The notes: generated by a model not told the origin, from the letters alone. Shown: positions 1-5,475, counted from the first letter of the stretch. The stretch: 6,158 nt of DNA from Solirubrobacterales bacterium (GCA_025964065.1 JAOPZO010000048.1:1-6158), one strand, 5' to 3'. Numbers and translations: made by a program.

Positions 1-1290
1 CGGGACGCCGTCGCGGTCGGGGCCTTCGCGGACGCGCGGGCGGGGGCGGACCGGCTGCTCGCCCACGCGCCCGGCCACCTCGAGGCGCTCGTGCTCCGCG
101 CCGAGGTGCTCGACGCGCTCGGGGATCCCGGCGCGCCCGACGCCTACGCGGCGGCCGCGGCCGCCGTCGGCCCACCCGGTGACCAGGACCTCACCGCCCG
201 CAGGGCCCAGGCGCAGCTCAAGGCGAGCCTCGTCGTCGAGGCGGTCGCGACGCTCGAGGGCGTGACGCCGCACTCGGCCGCCGGAAAGCTCGCCCAGGCC
301 CTCACGCTCAGCGCCGCCGCGGCGGTGGGCGTGTACGCCGATGCGGAGGCGGCGGGCGCGCTGGCGGACGAGGCGCACCGCCTCGCGCTCGAGCTCGGCG
401 ATCCCGGGGCGATCCTCGACGCGACCTGGGCCAGTGCGCTCGCCGCCCACGCGACGGGGCAGCTCCCCAAGCGCCTCCGCGAGTACCTGCGCCGCACGAG
501 CGCCCTGCCCGAGATCGCGACCCGCGTCTTCGACGGGCAGCTCTGCGTGACCGAGCGGATGCTCCACGGGGGGCTGCCGAACGCCGAGGTGGTCGCGTTC
601 GCGAACGGGCTCGCCGTGGAGGCCGAGCGCCTCGGCGCCGCGCGCGGACACGCGTTCGCGCTCACCCTCCGCGGCGAGGCCGGCCTGCTCGCCGGGGAGC
701 TCGCCCGGGCGGAGCACGACTTCGCGGAGGGCGCCCGGCTGCACGGGCGGATCGGCGCGCTGGCCGGGGAGGCCCTCTCGCTCCTGGGGTGCGCGCAGGT
801 CGCGACGGCCCAGGGGCACCCGGACCTCGCCCGGCCGTTCCTCGCCGACGCGCTGCTCATGGCGCGCGAGTCCGAGGTCGGGCACCACACGCTCGACCGG
901 ATCTACGGCGCGATGGTCGAGGCGGCCGGGGACCCGGAGGGCGCGGTCGCGCTGGTGGCGGAGGCCGAGTCGGCGATCCAGGGGCCGGCGGAGACCTGCC
1001 CCACGTGCCGGATCGCGTTCATCGTCCCCGCGACGATCGCCACGGCGCGGGCCGGGGACCTCGAGCGCGCGCACCGCTACGCGGCGGACGTGCGCGTGGC
1101 CATCGCGCACATCGCGCTGCCCCCCGCCTGGCACGCCGCGGCCGAGGAGGCCCACGGGTGGGTCGCGGGAGCCGACGGCCGCACGGACGAGGCCCGGGTG
1201 CACTTCACCGCGGCCGCCGACGGCTTCGTCCGCTGGGGCCAGCCGCTCGACGCGGCGCGCTGCGCGCTGCTCGTCGGCGGTGTCGGCTAG
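1..1290 (+). CDS. C-terminal TPR region of a large protein, probably a transcriptional regulator (5' truncated)
   Basis: The frame is open from base 1 to the TAG at 1288-1290, so the gene begins upstream; the GTG at 91 is only an internal candidate. The 429 visible residues are almost all alpha-helical, rich in Ala/Leu, with repeated helix pairs of TPR type such as 'GELARAEHDFAEGARLHG' and 'GRTDEARVHFTAAADGF'. The end, 'WGQPLDAARCALL', and the internal 'ETCPTCRIAFIVPATIATA' followed by 'AGDLERAHRYA' resemble the C-terminal TPR arrays of actinobacterial AfsR/SARP (BTAD) or LuxR/ATPase-type regulators. In those families the array is a protein- or ligand-sensing scaffold behind an N-terminal DNA-binding or NTPase part, which is not in this window. 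The CxxC might bind metal or form a disulfide, but a lone pair proves nothing. Almost every codon ends in G or C. It reads toward a cupin gene 71 nt downstream and may be co-transcribed with it. The TPR fold is fairly sure; the regulator role is inference. Confidence 0.65.
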   Translation, partial: RDAVAVGAFADARAGADRLLAHAPGHLEALVLRAEVLDALGDPGAPDAYAAAAAAVGPPGDQDLTARRAQAQLKASLVVEAVATLEGVTPHSAAGKLAQALTLSAAAAVGVYADAEAAGALADEAHRLALELGDPGAILDATWASALAAHATGQLPKRLREYLRRTSALPEIATRVFDGQLCVTERMLHGGLPNAEVVAFANGLAVEAERLGAARGHAFALTLRGEAGLLAGELARAEHDFAEGARLHGRIGALAGEALSLLGCAQVATAQGHPDLARPFLADALLMARESEVGHHTLDRIYGAMVEAAGDPEGAVALVAEAESAIQGPAETCPTCRIAFIVPATIATARAGDLERAHRYAADVRVAIAHIALPPAWHAAAEEAHGWVAGADGRTDEARVHFTAAADGFVRWGQPLDAARCALLVGGVG

Positions 1291-1312
1291 GGAACGCCCC
1301 GGGAACGTCGCG

Positions 1313-1356
1313 GGAGGAACGTCCTCCTCGTCCACCCCAGCAGACGACCCAGGAGG
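1313..1356 (+). promoter_or_regulatory. Leader of the cupin gene: hairpin, anti-SD and strong Shine-Dalgarno
   Basis: A perfect AGGAGG Shine-Dalgarno lies at 1351-1356, 5 nt before the ATG at 1362, and fixes the cupin start. Upstream, GGAGGA (1313-1318) and TCCTCC (1322-1327) form a 6-bp inverted repeat with a 3-nt loop. The overlapping CCTCCT (1323-1328) is an exact complement of the Shine-Dalgarno. The short hairpin and a hairpin hiding the ribosome site therefore cannot form together. GGAACG also occurs three times in the leader, at 1291, 1302 and 1316. The sequence elements are directly visible; any switching or operator role is inference. Confidence 0.35.
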
Positions 1357-1361
1357 TCCCC

Positions 1362-1733
1362 ATGCAGTCCATCCCCCGCCAGGACGTGCCCGTCGCCATC
1401 GCCGACGGCGAGCTCGAGGTGCGCGTCCGCGACGTCGAGGGCCTGATGGTCGGCTTCGTCCGGCTGCCCGCCGGCGCCGACCTGCGCCCGCCGCTCGTGG
1501 GCCTGCCCGACGACCTCTGCCCCTGCCCGCACTGGGGGTGGATGATCAAGGGGCGCGTGCGGATGCACACGCGTGGCGGCCACCAGGACTTCGCGGCCGG
1601 CGAGGCCTTCTACTGGGGCCCGGGCCATGCGCCCGAGGCGCTCGAGGACAGCGAGTACGTCGACTTCTCCCCGACCCACGAGTTCCAGCGGGTGCTCGAC
1701 CACCTGACGGGCGTCGCGCCCGCCACGCGCTGA
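1362..1733 (+). CDS. Small single-domain cupin protein
   Basis: This 123-aa protein fits one cupin beta-barrel. The first cupin motif region is around 'CPCPHWGWMIKGRVRM' (residues 53-68, with His57 and Gly64). The second is 'GEAFYWGPGHAPE' (residues 80-92, the usual G-x-x-PGH turn with His89). His57 and His89 are candidate metal ligands. The canonical HxH of motif 1 is reduced to HW here and no clear motif-1 glutamate follows, so metal binding and enzyme activity are uncertain; many such proteins only bind a small ligand. There is no signal peptide or membrane segment, so it is probably cytosolic. The start is set by AGGAGG 5 nt upstream. It follows the TPR gene by 71 nt on the same strand, and a regulator-plus-sensor pairing is possible. 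No substrate can be named. The cupin fold call is strong. Confidence 0.8.
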   Translation: MQSIPRQDVPVAIADGELEVRVRDVEGLMVGFVRLPAGADLRPPLVGLPDDLCPCPHWGWMIKGRVRMHTRGGHQDFAAGEAFYWGPGHAPEALEDSEYVDFSPTHEFQRVLDHLTGVAPATR

Positions 1734-1734
1734 G

Positions 1735-1911
1735 CTAGCCGGCGAGCGGCGGCCGCACGGGTCGCGGCGCGGGCGGCCCGTCGAGCTCGGCGAGCCCGAG
1801 GTAGACGAGCGCCTCCCAGACGTCGAGCTGCAGCACGCGCACGGCGTGGCGGAGCACCTGGGCGCCGACGTACGCGGCGAGGACGGTCAGCAGGAGCACG
1901 GTCGGGAGCAC
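1735..1911 (-). CDS. Small single-pass membrane protein, unknown function
   Basis: The 58 residues from a GTG at 1911 show an N-terminal hydrophobic stretch ('VLPTVLLLTVLAAYVGAQVL', residues 1-20) that could span a membrane. A mixed helix 'LDVWEALVYLGLAEL' and a Pro/Arg-rich tail follow. I do not recognise the family. Support for coding is the codon pattern: read on this strand nearly every third base is G or C, right to the TAG stop. That pattern fades upstream of about 1938. No Shine-Dalgarno precedes the GTG, so the start is unsure: it may be a leaderless start, or the true start may be upstream. A purine-rich GGAAGGGAG on this strand (1948-1940) and a TTGACT (1976-1971) lie upstream and could belong to its expression signals. 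The gene ends 1 nt after the stop of the convergent cupin gene and is divergent from the reductase gene at 1984. Confidence 0.45.
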   Translation of the reverse strand: MLPTVLLLTVLAAYVGAQVLRHAVRVLQLDVWEALVYLGLAELDGPPAPRPVRPPLAG

Positions 1912-1983
1912 GTCCGGGTGGTTCGCCGCCCGGGCGATGCTCCCTTCCGATGAGTTCCGGCGCCCACGCGAGTCAAAGACGCC

Positions 1984-2550
1984 ATGCGCAAGCTCATCGT
2001 CACGACGTTCGTCTCCCTCGACGGGGTCATGCAGGCCCCGGGCGGGGAGCCCGGCTACGCCCACACGGGGTGGGTGGGGGACCGGTTCAGCGAGGAGCTC
2101 GCCGCCTACAAGCTGGAGGAGCAGCTCGCCGCCAGCGTCCTGCTGCTCGGCCGCCGCACCTACGAGAGCTTCCATGGGGCCTGGCCGCAGCGGGAGGGCC
2201 CGATGGCCGAGAAGATCAACACGATGCGCAAGCTCGTCGCCTCCACGACGCTCGAGGCGAGCCCGTGGCACGACACGGAGGTGGTGGCCACGGACCTCCT
2301 CGGGCACCTCGAGCGGCTCAAGCGCGAGGAGGACGGCGCGCCGATCCTCGTGGTCGGCAGCCGCTCGGTCGCGCAGGCGCTGCTCACGGCGGGCCTCGTG
2401 GACGAGCTGCACCTGCAGGTCTTCCCGCTCGTCCTGGGCTCGGGCGACCGGCTGTTCCCCGCGTCGGAGGACCTGGTGCCCCTCGAGCTCATCTCGAGCG
2501 AGGCGACGCCGAACGGGGTGCTGCTGCAGGAGTACCGGCCAAGGCGCTGA
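1984..2550 (+). CDS. Dihydrofolate reductase family protein (RibD C-terminal domain fold)
   Basis: This 188-aa cytosolic protein matches the standalone RibD_C/DHFR-like reductases common in actinobacteria. It opens with the family start 'MRKLIVTTFVSLDGVMQAPGG' (residues 1-21), then 'LLLGRRTYESF' (53-63) and the nucleotide-binding-type segment 'ILVVGSRSVAQALL' (121-134). 'GLVDELHLQVFPLVLGSGDRLFP' spans residues 137-159. Relatives use the fold to bind NAD(P)H; the substrate of these standalone forms is usually unknown, and they should not be equated with folate or riboflavin enzymes without evidence. The length is normal for the family. The ATG at 1984 is chosen because the conserved N-terminus begins there, although no good Shine-Dalgarno precedes it. 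None of the first 60 codons ends in A or T, so it looks native. Its stop lies 9 nt from the stop of the convergent gene at 2560-2754. Confidence 0.88.
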   Translation: MRKLIVTTFVSLDGVMQAPGGEPGYAHTGWVGDRFSEELAAYKLEEQLAASVLLLGRRTYESFHGAWPQREGPMAEKINTMRKLVASTTLEASPWHDTEVVATDLLGHLERLKREEDGAPILVVGSRSVAQALLTAGLVDELHLQVFPLVLGSGDRLFPASEDLVPLELISSEATPNGVLLQEYRPRR

Positions 2551-2559
2551 GCCGCCGGG

Positions 2560-2754
2560 TCACGGGTCCTCGGAGGAGCGCCGGCGCTCCACGAGCGCCC
2601 GGAGCGCGGGGTCGCCGGAGCGCAGCTCGTCCATCCGCTCGCCCGTGCAGCTCAGGAGGTCGATGACCACCTCGGTGCCCGTGGCGGCCACGAGCCGCCA
2701 GGTCGCCCCGTGCTCCTCCCAGCGCCGCAGGACCTCCACGGGTGGCTCGGTCAT
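2560..2754 (-). CDS. Conserved small actinobacterial-type protein, unknown function
   Basis: The 64-aa product starts 'MTEPPVEVLRRWEEHGATWR' (residues 1-20) and continues 'LVAATGTEVVIDLLSCTGER' (21-40) and 'MDELRSGDPALRALVERRR' (41-59). From memory this pattern recurs in short actinobacterial hypothetical proteins: an amphipathic helix with 'W..HGA.WR', two beta-strands ending in a 'C.GE', then 'D.L.S.DPAL..(L/Y)'. It is a compact alpha-beta protein with no membrane segment, and no function is known to me. The ATG at 2754 is chosen because the conserved pattern begins there; the frame stays open upstream to 2943 but that part has no resemblance and overlaps other features. No clear Shine-Dalgarno is seen. 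It is convergent with the reductase gene. Confidence 0.7.
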   Translation of the reverse strand: MTEPPVEVLRRWEEHGATWRLVAATGTEVVIDLLSCTGERMDELRSGDPALRALVERRRSSEDP

Positions 2755-2829
2755 GGACCCGGGATGCCCGTCGCGGCGCCGCCCGAAGACTCCGGCAGGC
2801 TGATCGGATGGCTCCGCACGTCGCCGACG

Positions 2830-2964
2830 GCCGACGGGATCATCGACCTCGGTCCCGGCGCGGGCCGCGACGGCGGCCGGGTCGTCTTCGAGGGCACGCC
2901 CGCCGACCTCGTCGCCGCGCGCTCGACGCTCACGGGCGAGCACCTGGCCGCGTACGTCGGCTGA
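2830..2964 (+). pseudogene. Orphan C-terminal tail of a UvrA-type ABC ATPase
   Basis: The 44 residues ending at the TGA (2962-2964) read 'ADGIIDLGPGAGRDGGRVV', then 'FEGTPADLVAARSTLTGEHL' and 'AAYVG'. This matches the extreme C-terminus of UvrA and its shorter actinobacterial UvrA-like paralogues: '(A)DxxIDLGPxxGxxGGxVVxEGTP' followed by 'STLTGEHLAAYVG'. In UvrA the first part is the D-loop/H-loop end of the second ATPase domain. The ATPase body, the Walker A and B motifs, the signature and the zinc fingers are all missing: upstream sequence stops resembling UvrA at about 2830 and an antisense gene starts at 2754. An ORF could start at ATG 2764 (66 aa), but a functional product is unlikely. 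I read it as what is left after deletion or rearrangement of a uvrA-like gene. The match comes from remembered family sequence, not a search. Confidence 0.65.
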
Positions 2965-3094
2965 GGCCCGGGCCGCCAGGTTGCGGGAACACGATCGAGG
3001 ACCTCATGGGGGCCGTCCGTGCGCTATACCTTCGGGACGGGCGGGACGTTCCGCGAGGCCGAGGCCTCTGGACGCACCTCCCGCGGACGTCGGG

Positions 3095-3100
3095 TACAGT
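3095..3100 (+). promoter_or_regulatory. Likely -10 element of the tRNA-Gly promoter
   Basis: TACAGT fits the actinobacterial TAnnnT -10 pattern and lies 12 nt before the mature tRNA 5' end, leaving a leader of only a few bases. A partial -35 (TGGACG, 3069-3074) sits 20 nt upstream, longer than the usual 16-18, so the -35 assignment is weak. Confidence 0.4.
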
Positions 3101-3112
3101 GTCGTCCGTCGC

Positions 3113-3186
3113 GCGGATGTAGCTCAGTTGGCTAGAGCGTCTGCTTGCCATGCAGAAGGTCGAGGGTTCGAGTCCCTTCATCCGCT
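3113..3186 (+). tRNA. tRNA-Gly (anticodon GCC)
   Basis: A complete cloverleaf can be folded by eye. The 7-bp acceptor stem is GCGGATG (3113-3119) with CATCCGC (3179-3185). The D-arm is GCTC (3122-3125) with GAGC (3135-3138). The anticodon stem is TCTGC (3140-3144) with GCAGA (3152-3156), closing loop TTGCCAT with anticodon GCC at 3147-3149. The T-arm is GAGGG (3162-3166) with CCCTT (3174-3178) around TTCGAGT. The discriminator base T3186 is the glycine identity base. It reads GGC (and GGT) codons. CCA is not encoded (the next bases are TCA), so it must be added by nucleotidyltransferase. A terminator follows 7 nt later, consistent with a single-gene transcript. The end of the gene is included in the direct repeat that flanks the NERD-HIRAN block. 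Confidence 0.97.
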
Positions 3187-3224
3187 TCACTGAAAGCCCC
3201 GCATTTGCGGGGCTTTCCTCGTTC
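3182..3224 (+). repeat. Left copy of imperfect direct repeat at the tRNA-Gly 3' end
   Basis: This 43-nt segment starts in the last 5 bases of the tRNA. It shares with 5432-5475, in the same order and nearly the same spacing, CCGCTTCAC, then GCCCCGC, a 4-nt loop, GCGGGGC, and TCGTTC. Aligned by hand about 35 of 44 positions agree with one gap. The match is high for unrelated intergenic DNA, but part of it is the self-complementary terminator stem, which can recur by convergence. Confidence 0.5.
3193..3216 (+). terminator. Terminator hairpin of tRNA-Gly
   Basis: A perfect 10-bp stem, AAAGCCCCGC (3193-3202) with GCGGGGCTTT (3207-3216), closes an ATTT loop. The stem ends in T's and is followed by a short C/T tract. 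The flanking A and T runs make it a good intrinsic-type terminator in both directions. Confidence 0.85.
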
Positions 3225-3397
3225 TGGTGGGCGGGCCGGAGGAGGCGAACCGGCCGTGGATACCGCTTGGGGTGCCAACCGTCGGTCGGCAGGCCATTCC
3301 GAGCCGCTGAAATGGGCTCCGGGCAGCGGGTACGAGATCTGTCGAGGCCTGGCTCAAGCACTCGACCGCGGACGCCCTGGGGACGACGCAAGGTCGC

Positions 3398-4180
3398 GTG
3401 GCCACGAACACCGACGAGCGCAAGCCGGGCCAGTTCGCAGATGAGCGCTTTCGCGAGCGCAAGCGTGCTTGGCTGAAGCGGATCTGGTGGATCCTGCCGC
3501 TGGTCGCGGCGTTCGAGGTGGCAGTGTTCGCTTCGCTCGGCTGGCTCTTCTATCGCGACCACATGCCCTTCTTCTGGGGCACCGGCCTCGGCGTCGGCTT
3601 GTCGGTGATGTACTGGTTCGCCGACTCCCCCCCGCACCACATCGAGCGCTGGCGGCAGGGCGCCCAGGGCGAGAAGCAGACGGCAAAGCAGCTCCGACCC
3701 TTGCTTCGAGACGGTTGGGTCCTCCTCAACGACGTCGAAAGCCGTTATGGCAACATCGACCACATCCTGGTGGGGCCGGCCGGCGTCTTCGTTCTCGAGA
3801 CGAAGAACCTCAACGGCGTATGCGCAGTCGGCGAGGGCATCCTGTCGGTGCGCTGGCGCGAGGATCCGACCGACGGCTACGAGAACCACTCGATTGCCCC
3901 ACGCGCCCGTGCCGCGGCAGCCGAAGTCGCCGAACAACTCCGCGGACAGGGTCTCCGCCAATGGGTCCAACCTGTCGTCGTCCTCTGGAGCAGCTTCGAG
4001 CAGACGTCGTTCAAGAGCGGCAAGGTCGCCTGGATCAGCGGGAAGGAGCTGCGAGCATCGCTTCTCAAGCAGCAGCCGCGCTTGACCGCCGCTGAGGTCG
4101 CGAAGGTCGCTGGCGCCCTCCGCCGGTCGACCGCTGGCGGCGGCGTCTTGAGGGAGCCGGTTCCAGCCGTCGTGAGCTGA
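3398..4180 (+). CDS. Two-TM NERD-domain (nuclease-related) protein
   Basis: This 260-aa protein has a basic N-terminus, two hydrophobic segments (about residues 29-52 and 57-75), then a NERD domain (about 88-200). NERD hallmarks are 'GAQGEKQTAKQL' (88-99, Glu92), 'GWVLLNDV' (106-113), and 'GNIDHILVGPAGVFVLETKN' (118-137). Asp121, Glu134 and Lys136 supply the D...ExK set of the PD-(D/E)xK nuclease superfamily, so the site looks intact. 'VQPVVVLW' (190-197) fits a core strand. The positive N-terminus and TM hairpin predict that the nuclease-like domain faces the cytoplasm. NERD activity on DNA is predicted for the family, but its natural substrate is mostly unknown. The start is GTG 3398 with AAGG 4 nt upstream. 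Of its first 60 codons 8 end in A/T, against 0 of 60 in the cupin and reductase genes, suggesting transfer. The HIRAN gene follows after 104 nt. Confidence 0.88.
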   Translation: MATNTDERKPGQFADERFRERKRAWLKRIWWILPLVAAFEVAVFASLGWLFYRDHMPFFWGTGLGVGLSVMYWFADSPPHHIERWRQGAQGEKQTAKQLRPLLRDGWVLLNDVESRYGNIDHILVGPAGVFVLETKNLNGVCAVGEGILSVRWREDPTDGYENHSIAPRARAAAAEVAEQLRGQGLRQWVQPVVVLWSSFEQTSFKSGKVAWISGKELRASLLKQQPRLTAAEVAKVAGALRRSTAGGGVLREPVPAVVS

Positions 4181-4184
4181 GCGG

Positions 4185-4197
4185 TCGGGCGGCCCGA
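4185..4197 (+). terminator. Small hairpin after the NERD gene
   Basis: TCGGG (4185-4189) pairs with CCCGA (4193-4197) around a 3-nt loop, 5 nt after the NERD stop codon. It is short and lacks a T tract, so it is at best a weak or partial terminator. Confidence 0.25.
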
Positions 4198-4212
4198 GGC
4201 TTTCGCCGCGCA

Positions 4213-4242
4213 CTGGCAGCCGGCGGCGTCTCGCCTTAGGGT
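4213..4242 (+). promoter_or_regulatory. Possible promoter of the HIRAN gene
   Basis: CTGGCA (4213-4218, four of six bases of TTGACA) and TAGGGT (4237-4242, TAnnnT type) are separated by 18 nt and lie 42 nt before the TTG start. This would let the HIRAN gene be expressed apart from the NERD gene. Such matches are common by chance. Confidence 0.25.
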
Positions 4243-4284
4243 CGAGCTCGGATCGCCCGCCGCTACCGACTCGAGAGTGACCAG

Positions 4285-5424
4285 TTGGGCTTCTTCAAGC
4301 GCGTCTTCGGTCGAGAGATCGACGTCGAGCCGCCACCGTCGTCAAAGCGGGGAAGCACCCCGTCAACGTCAGGTCACGTCGTCATGGGCGGGCGCGAGAC
4401 GCTCGAAGTCGTGGGTGAGTCGTTCTGCCAGGAGGCGCTGTGGCACATCGTCGGTGGACGATGCGCAGACCGCGTGCGGTGTTCGGTCGAAGCCAGCCTC
4501 GTTCCTGAGCCGACGAATCCCTACGACAGCAACGCGGTTCGGGTGTACGTCGAGGGGTTCCCGGTCGGATACCTCTCACGTGAGGACGCCGCCGCGTACC
4601 TCCCCGGTCTCCACGCGCTTGCTGGACAGCACGGTCGCCACATCGGGCTGCGGGGCGCCGTCGTCGGCGGGGGCCGACGCGGTGATGGGATCGGTCTGCT
4701 CGGGGTCTTCCTCGACCACGATCCGGCCGATTTCGGGCTTGCGGCGACCAGGCAGGCATCGCAGATCCCTCAGTTGCGGACTGGCCTCGCGCAAGCGCTG
4801 GCCACCGACCATGAGGACGACAGCTACGACCTCTCGTGGCTCGATCGGCTCTCGGCGAACGGCGGGCCGAGCGACATCCCGAAGCTCAGAGGGCTCCTCC
4901 TCGACGAGACCGATCCCATCGATCGTCACTTCATGTTCTGCGAGCTCGAGCATCGGCTCTACAAGAGCAGGGACGCGTTCGCTTCGGCGCTCGAGGAGTT
5001 CGACGCGGCATGCGCTCAACATCACGACGAGATGACCGCGATCCGCCCTGCGTTGCTCGACAAGTTCGGTGCGGTACCGGTGATCGAGATGTACCGCCAG
5101 GCCGCCATTCGGTTCCAGAAGGCCCGCGCCTGGGAGCAGGCCCGACTCTGGGCCGAGCACGGTCTCACCGTGTACGGCGCTGACGCCGCTCGACCGGAAG
5201 CCGTGGAGGACCTGCTGAAGCGGGCCGCCTACGCGACGGCGAAAGCGGCCGGGCCGACCCCCCGGGCACCCAGACCTCCAGCCGGGACCGGCAGTGGCAC
5301 CGAAGCCCTGGAAGCTGTCGAGGTGCTTGTCTGCGTTGCATGCGACGTCCGCTTCGAACGTGTCCGGACGAGAGGACGGAAGCCATTGCGTTGTCCCGAC
5401 TGCCGGGACCCGGCTGCGACGTGA
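4285..5424 (+). CDS. HIRAN-domain protein with helical repeats and C-terminal zinc ribbon
   Basis: This 379-aa cytosolic protein has several parts. A short N-terminus 'MGFFKRVFGRE' and Ser/Pro linker lead to a HIRAN domain (about residues 40-145). Hallmarks are 'EVVGESFCQEALW' (41-53) and 'LVPEPTNPYDSNAVRVYVEG' (72-91) running into 'VGYLSREDAAAY' (94-105). A helical, TPR-like region follows (about 182-320, with 'FASALEEFDAACAQHHDEM' at 232-250 and 'ARAWEQARLWAEHGLTVYG' at 280-298), then a Pro-rich linker. The end is a zinc ribbon with Cys350, Cys353, Cys370 and Cys373 (CX2C-X16-CX2C). HIRAN domains of HLTF/Rad5 bind 3' DNA ends at damaged forks; in bacteria the domain is often alone or fused to other modules. 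DNA binding here is inferred. TTG 4285 is chosen because 'MGFFKRVFG' looks like a natural start and GAGAG lies 7 nt upstream. Of the first 60 codons 13 end in A/T, the most foreign usage in the window. Confidence 0.85.
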   Translation: MGFFKRVFGREIDVEPPPSSKRGSTPSTSGHVVMGGRETLEVVGESFCQEALWHIVGGRCADRVRCSVEASLVPEPTNPYDSNAVRVYVEGFPVGYLSREDAAAYLPGLHALAGQHGRHIGLRGAVVGGGRRGDGIGLLGVFLDHDPADFGLAATRQASQIPQLRTGLAQALATDHEDDSYDLSWLDRLSANGGPSDIPKLRGLLLDETDPIDRHFMFCELEHRLYKSRDAFASALEEFDAACAQHHDEMTAIRPALLDKFGAVPVIEMYRQAAIRFQKARAWEQARLWAEHGLTVYGADAARPEAVEDLLKRAAYATAKAAGPTPRAPRPPAGTGSGTEALEAVEVLVCVACDVRFERVRTRGRKPLRCPDCRDPAAT

Positions 5425-5431
5425 TCGTTCG

Positions 5432-5475
5432 CCGCTTCACCCGAACGCCCCGCCACCGCGGGGCGTTCGTCGTTC
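5432..5475 (+). repeat. Right copy of imperfect direct repeat, after the HIRAN gene
   Basis: This 44-nt segment starts 7 nt after the HIRAN stop and repeats the tRNA-end segment at 3182-3224: CCGCTTCAC, GCCCCGC, 4-nt loop, GCGGGGC, TCGTTC. Only the last 5 bases of the tRNA are matched, so it does not rebuild a tRNA end as a classical attachment site would. No integrase or transposase gene lies in the window. Confidence 0.5.
5442..5469 (+). terminator. Strong bidirectional terminator hairpin between convergent genes
   Basis: A perfect 12-bp stem, CGAACGCCCCGC (5442-5453) with GCGGGGCGTTCG (5458-5469), closes a CACC loop. It lies 17 nt after the HIRAN stop and faces the end of the convergent HDOD gene, so it could stop transcription from both sides. 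Its 7-bp GC core is the same as that of the tRNA terminator. Confidence 0.8.

Noticed and set aside
144..890. Minus-strand 248-codon open frame opposite the TPR gene
   Set aside because: The product is a low-complexity Ser/Arg/Ala string typical of the antisense of GC-rich genes; the plus frame has G/C third positions and TPR pattern.
2981..3193. Plus-strand 70-codon frame ending 'VAQLARASACHAEGRGFESL'
   Set aside because: This is the sense-side translation of the tRNA-Gly itself, a frequent false annotation; there is no other evidence for a protein.
3225..3397. Short inverted repeats (for example GGCCGG with CCGGCC) in the spacer before the NERD gene as an operator or origin
   Set aside because: Such GC palindromes are expected often at this composition; no repeat array, iteron or clear promoter could be made out.
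2930..4213. Long minus-strand open frame (427 codons) with a stretch 'MKGLEPSTFCMASRRSSQL'
   Set aside because: That stretch is the well-known false translation of a tRNA read antisense, and the rest is antisense to the NERD gene, which has clear domain motifs.
4576..5160. Minus-strand 194-codon open frame opposite the HIRAN gene
   Set aside because: It shows no recognisable domain and lies wholly opposite the well-supported HIRAN-TPR frame.
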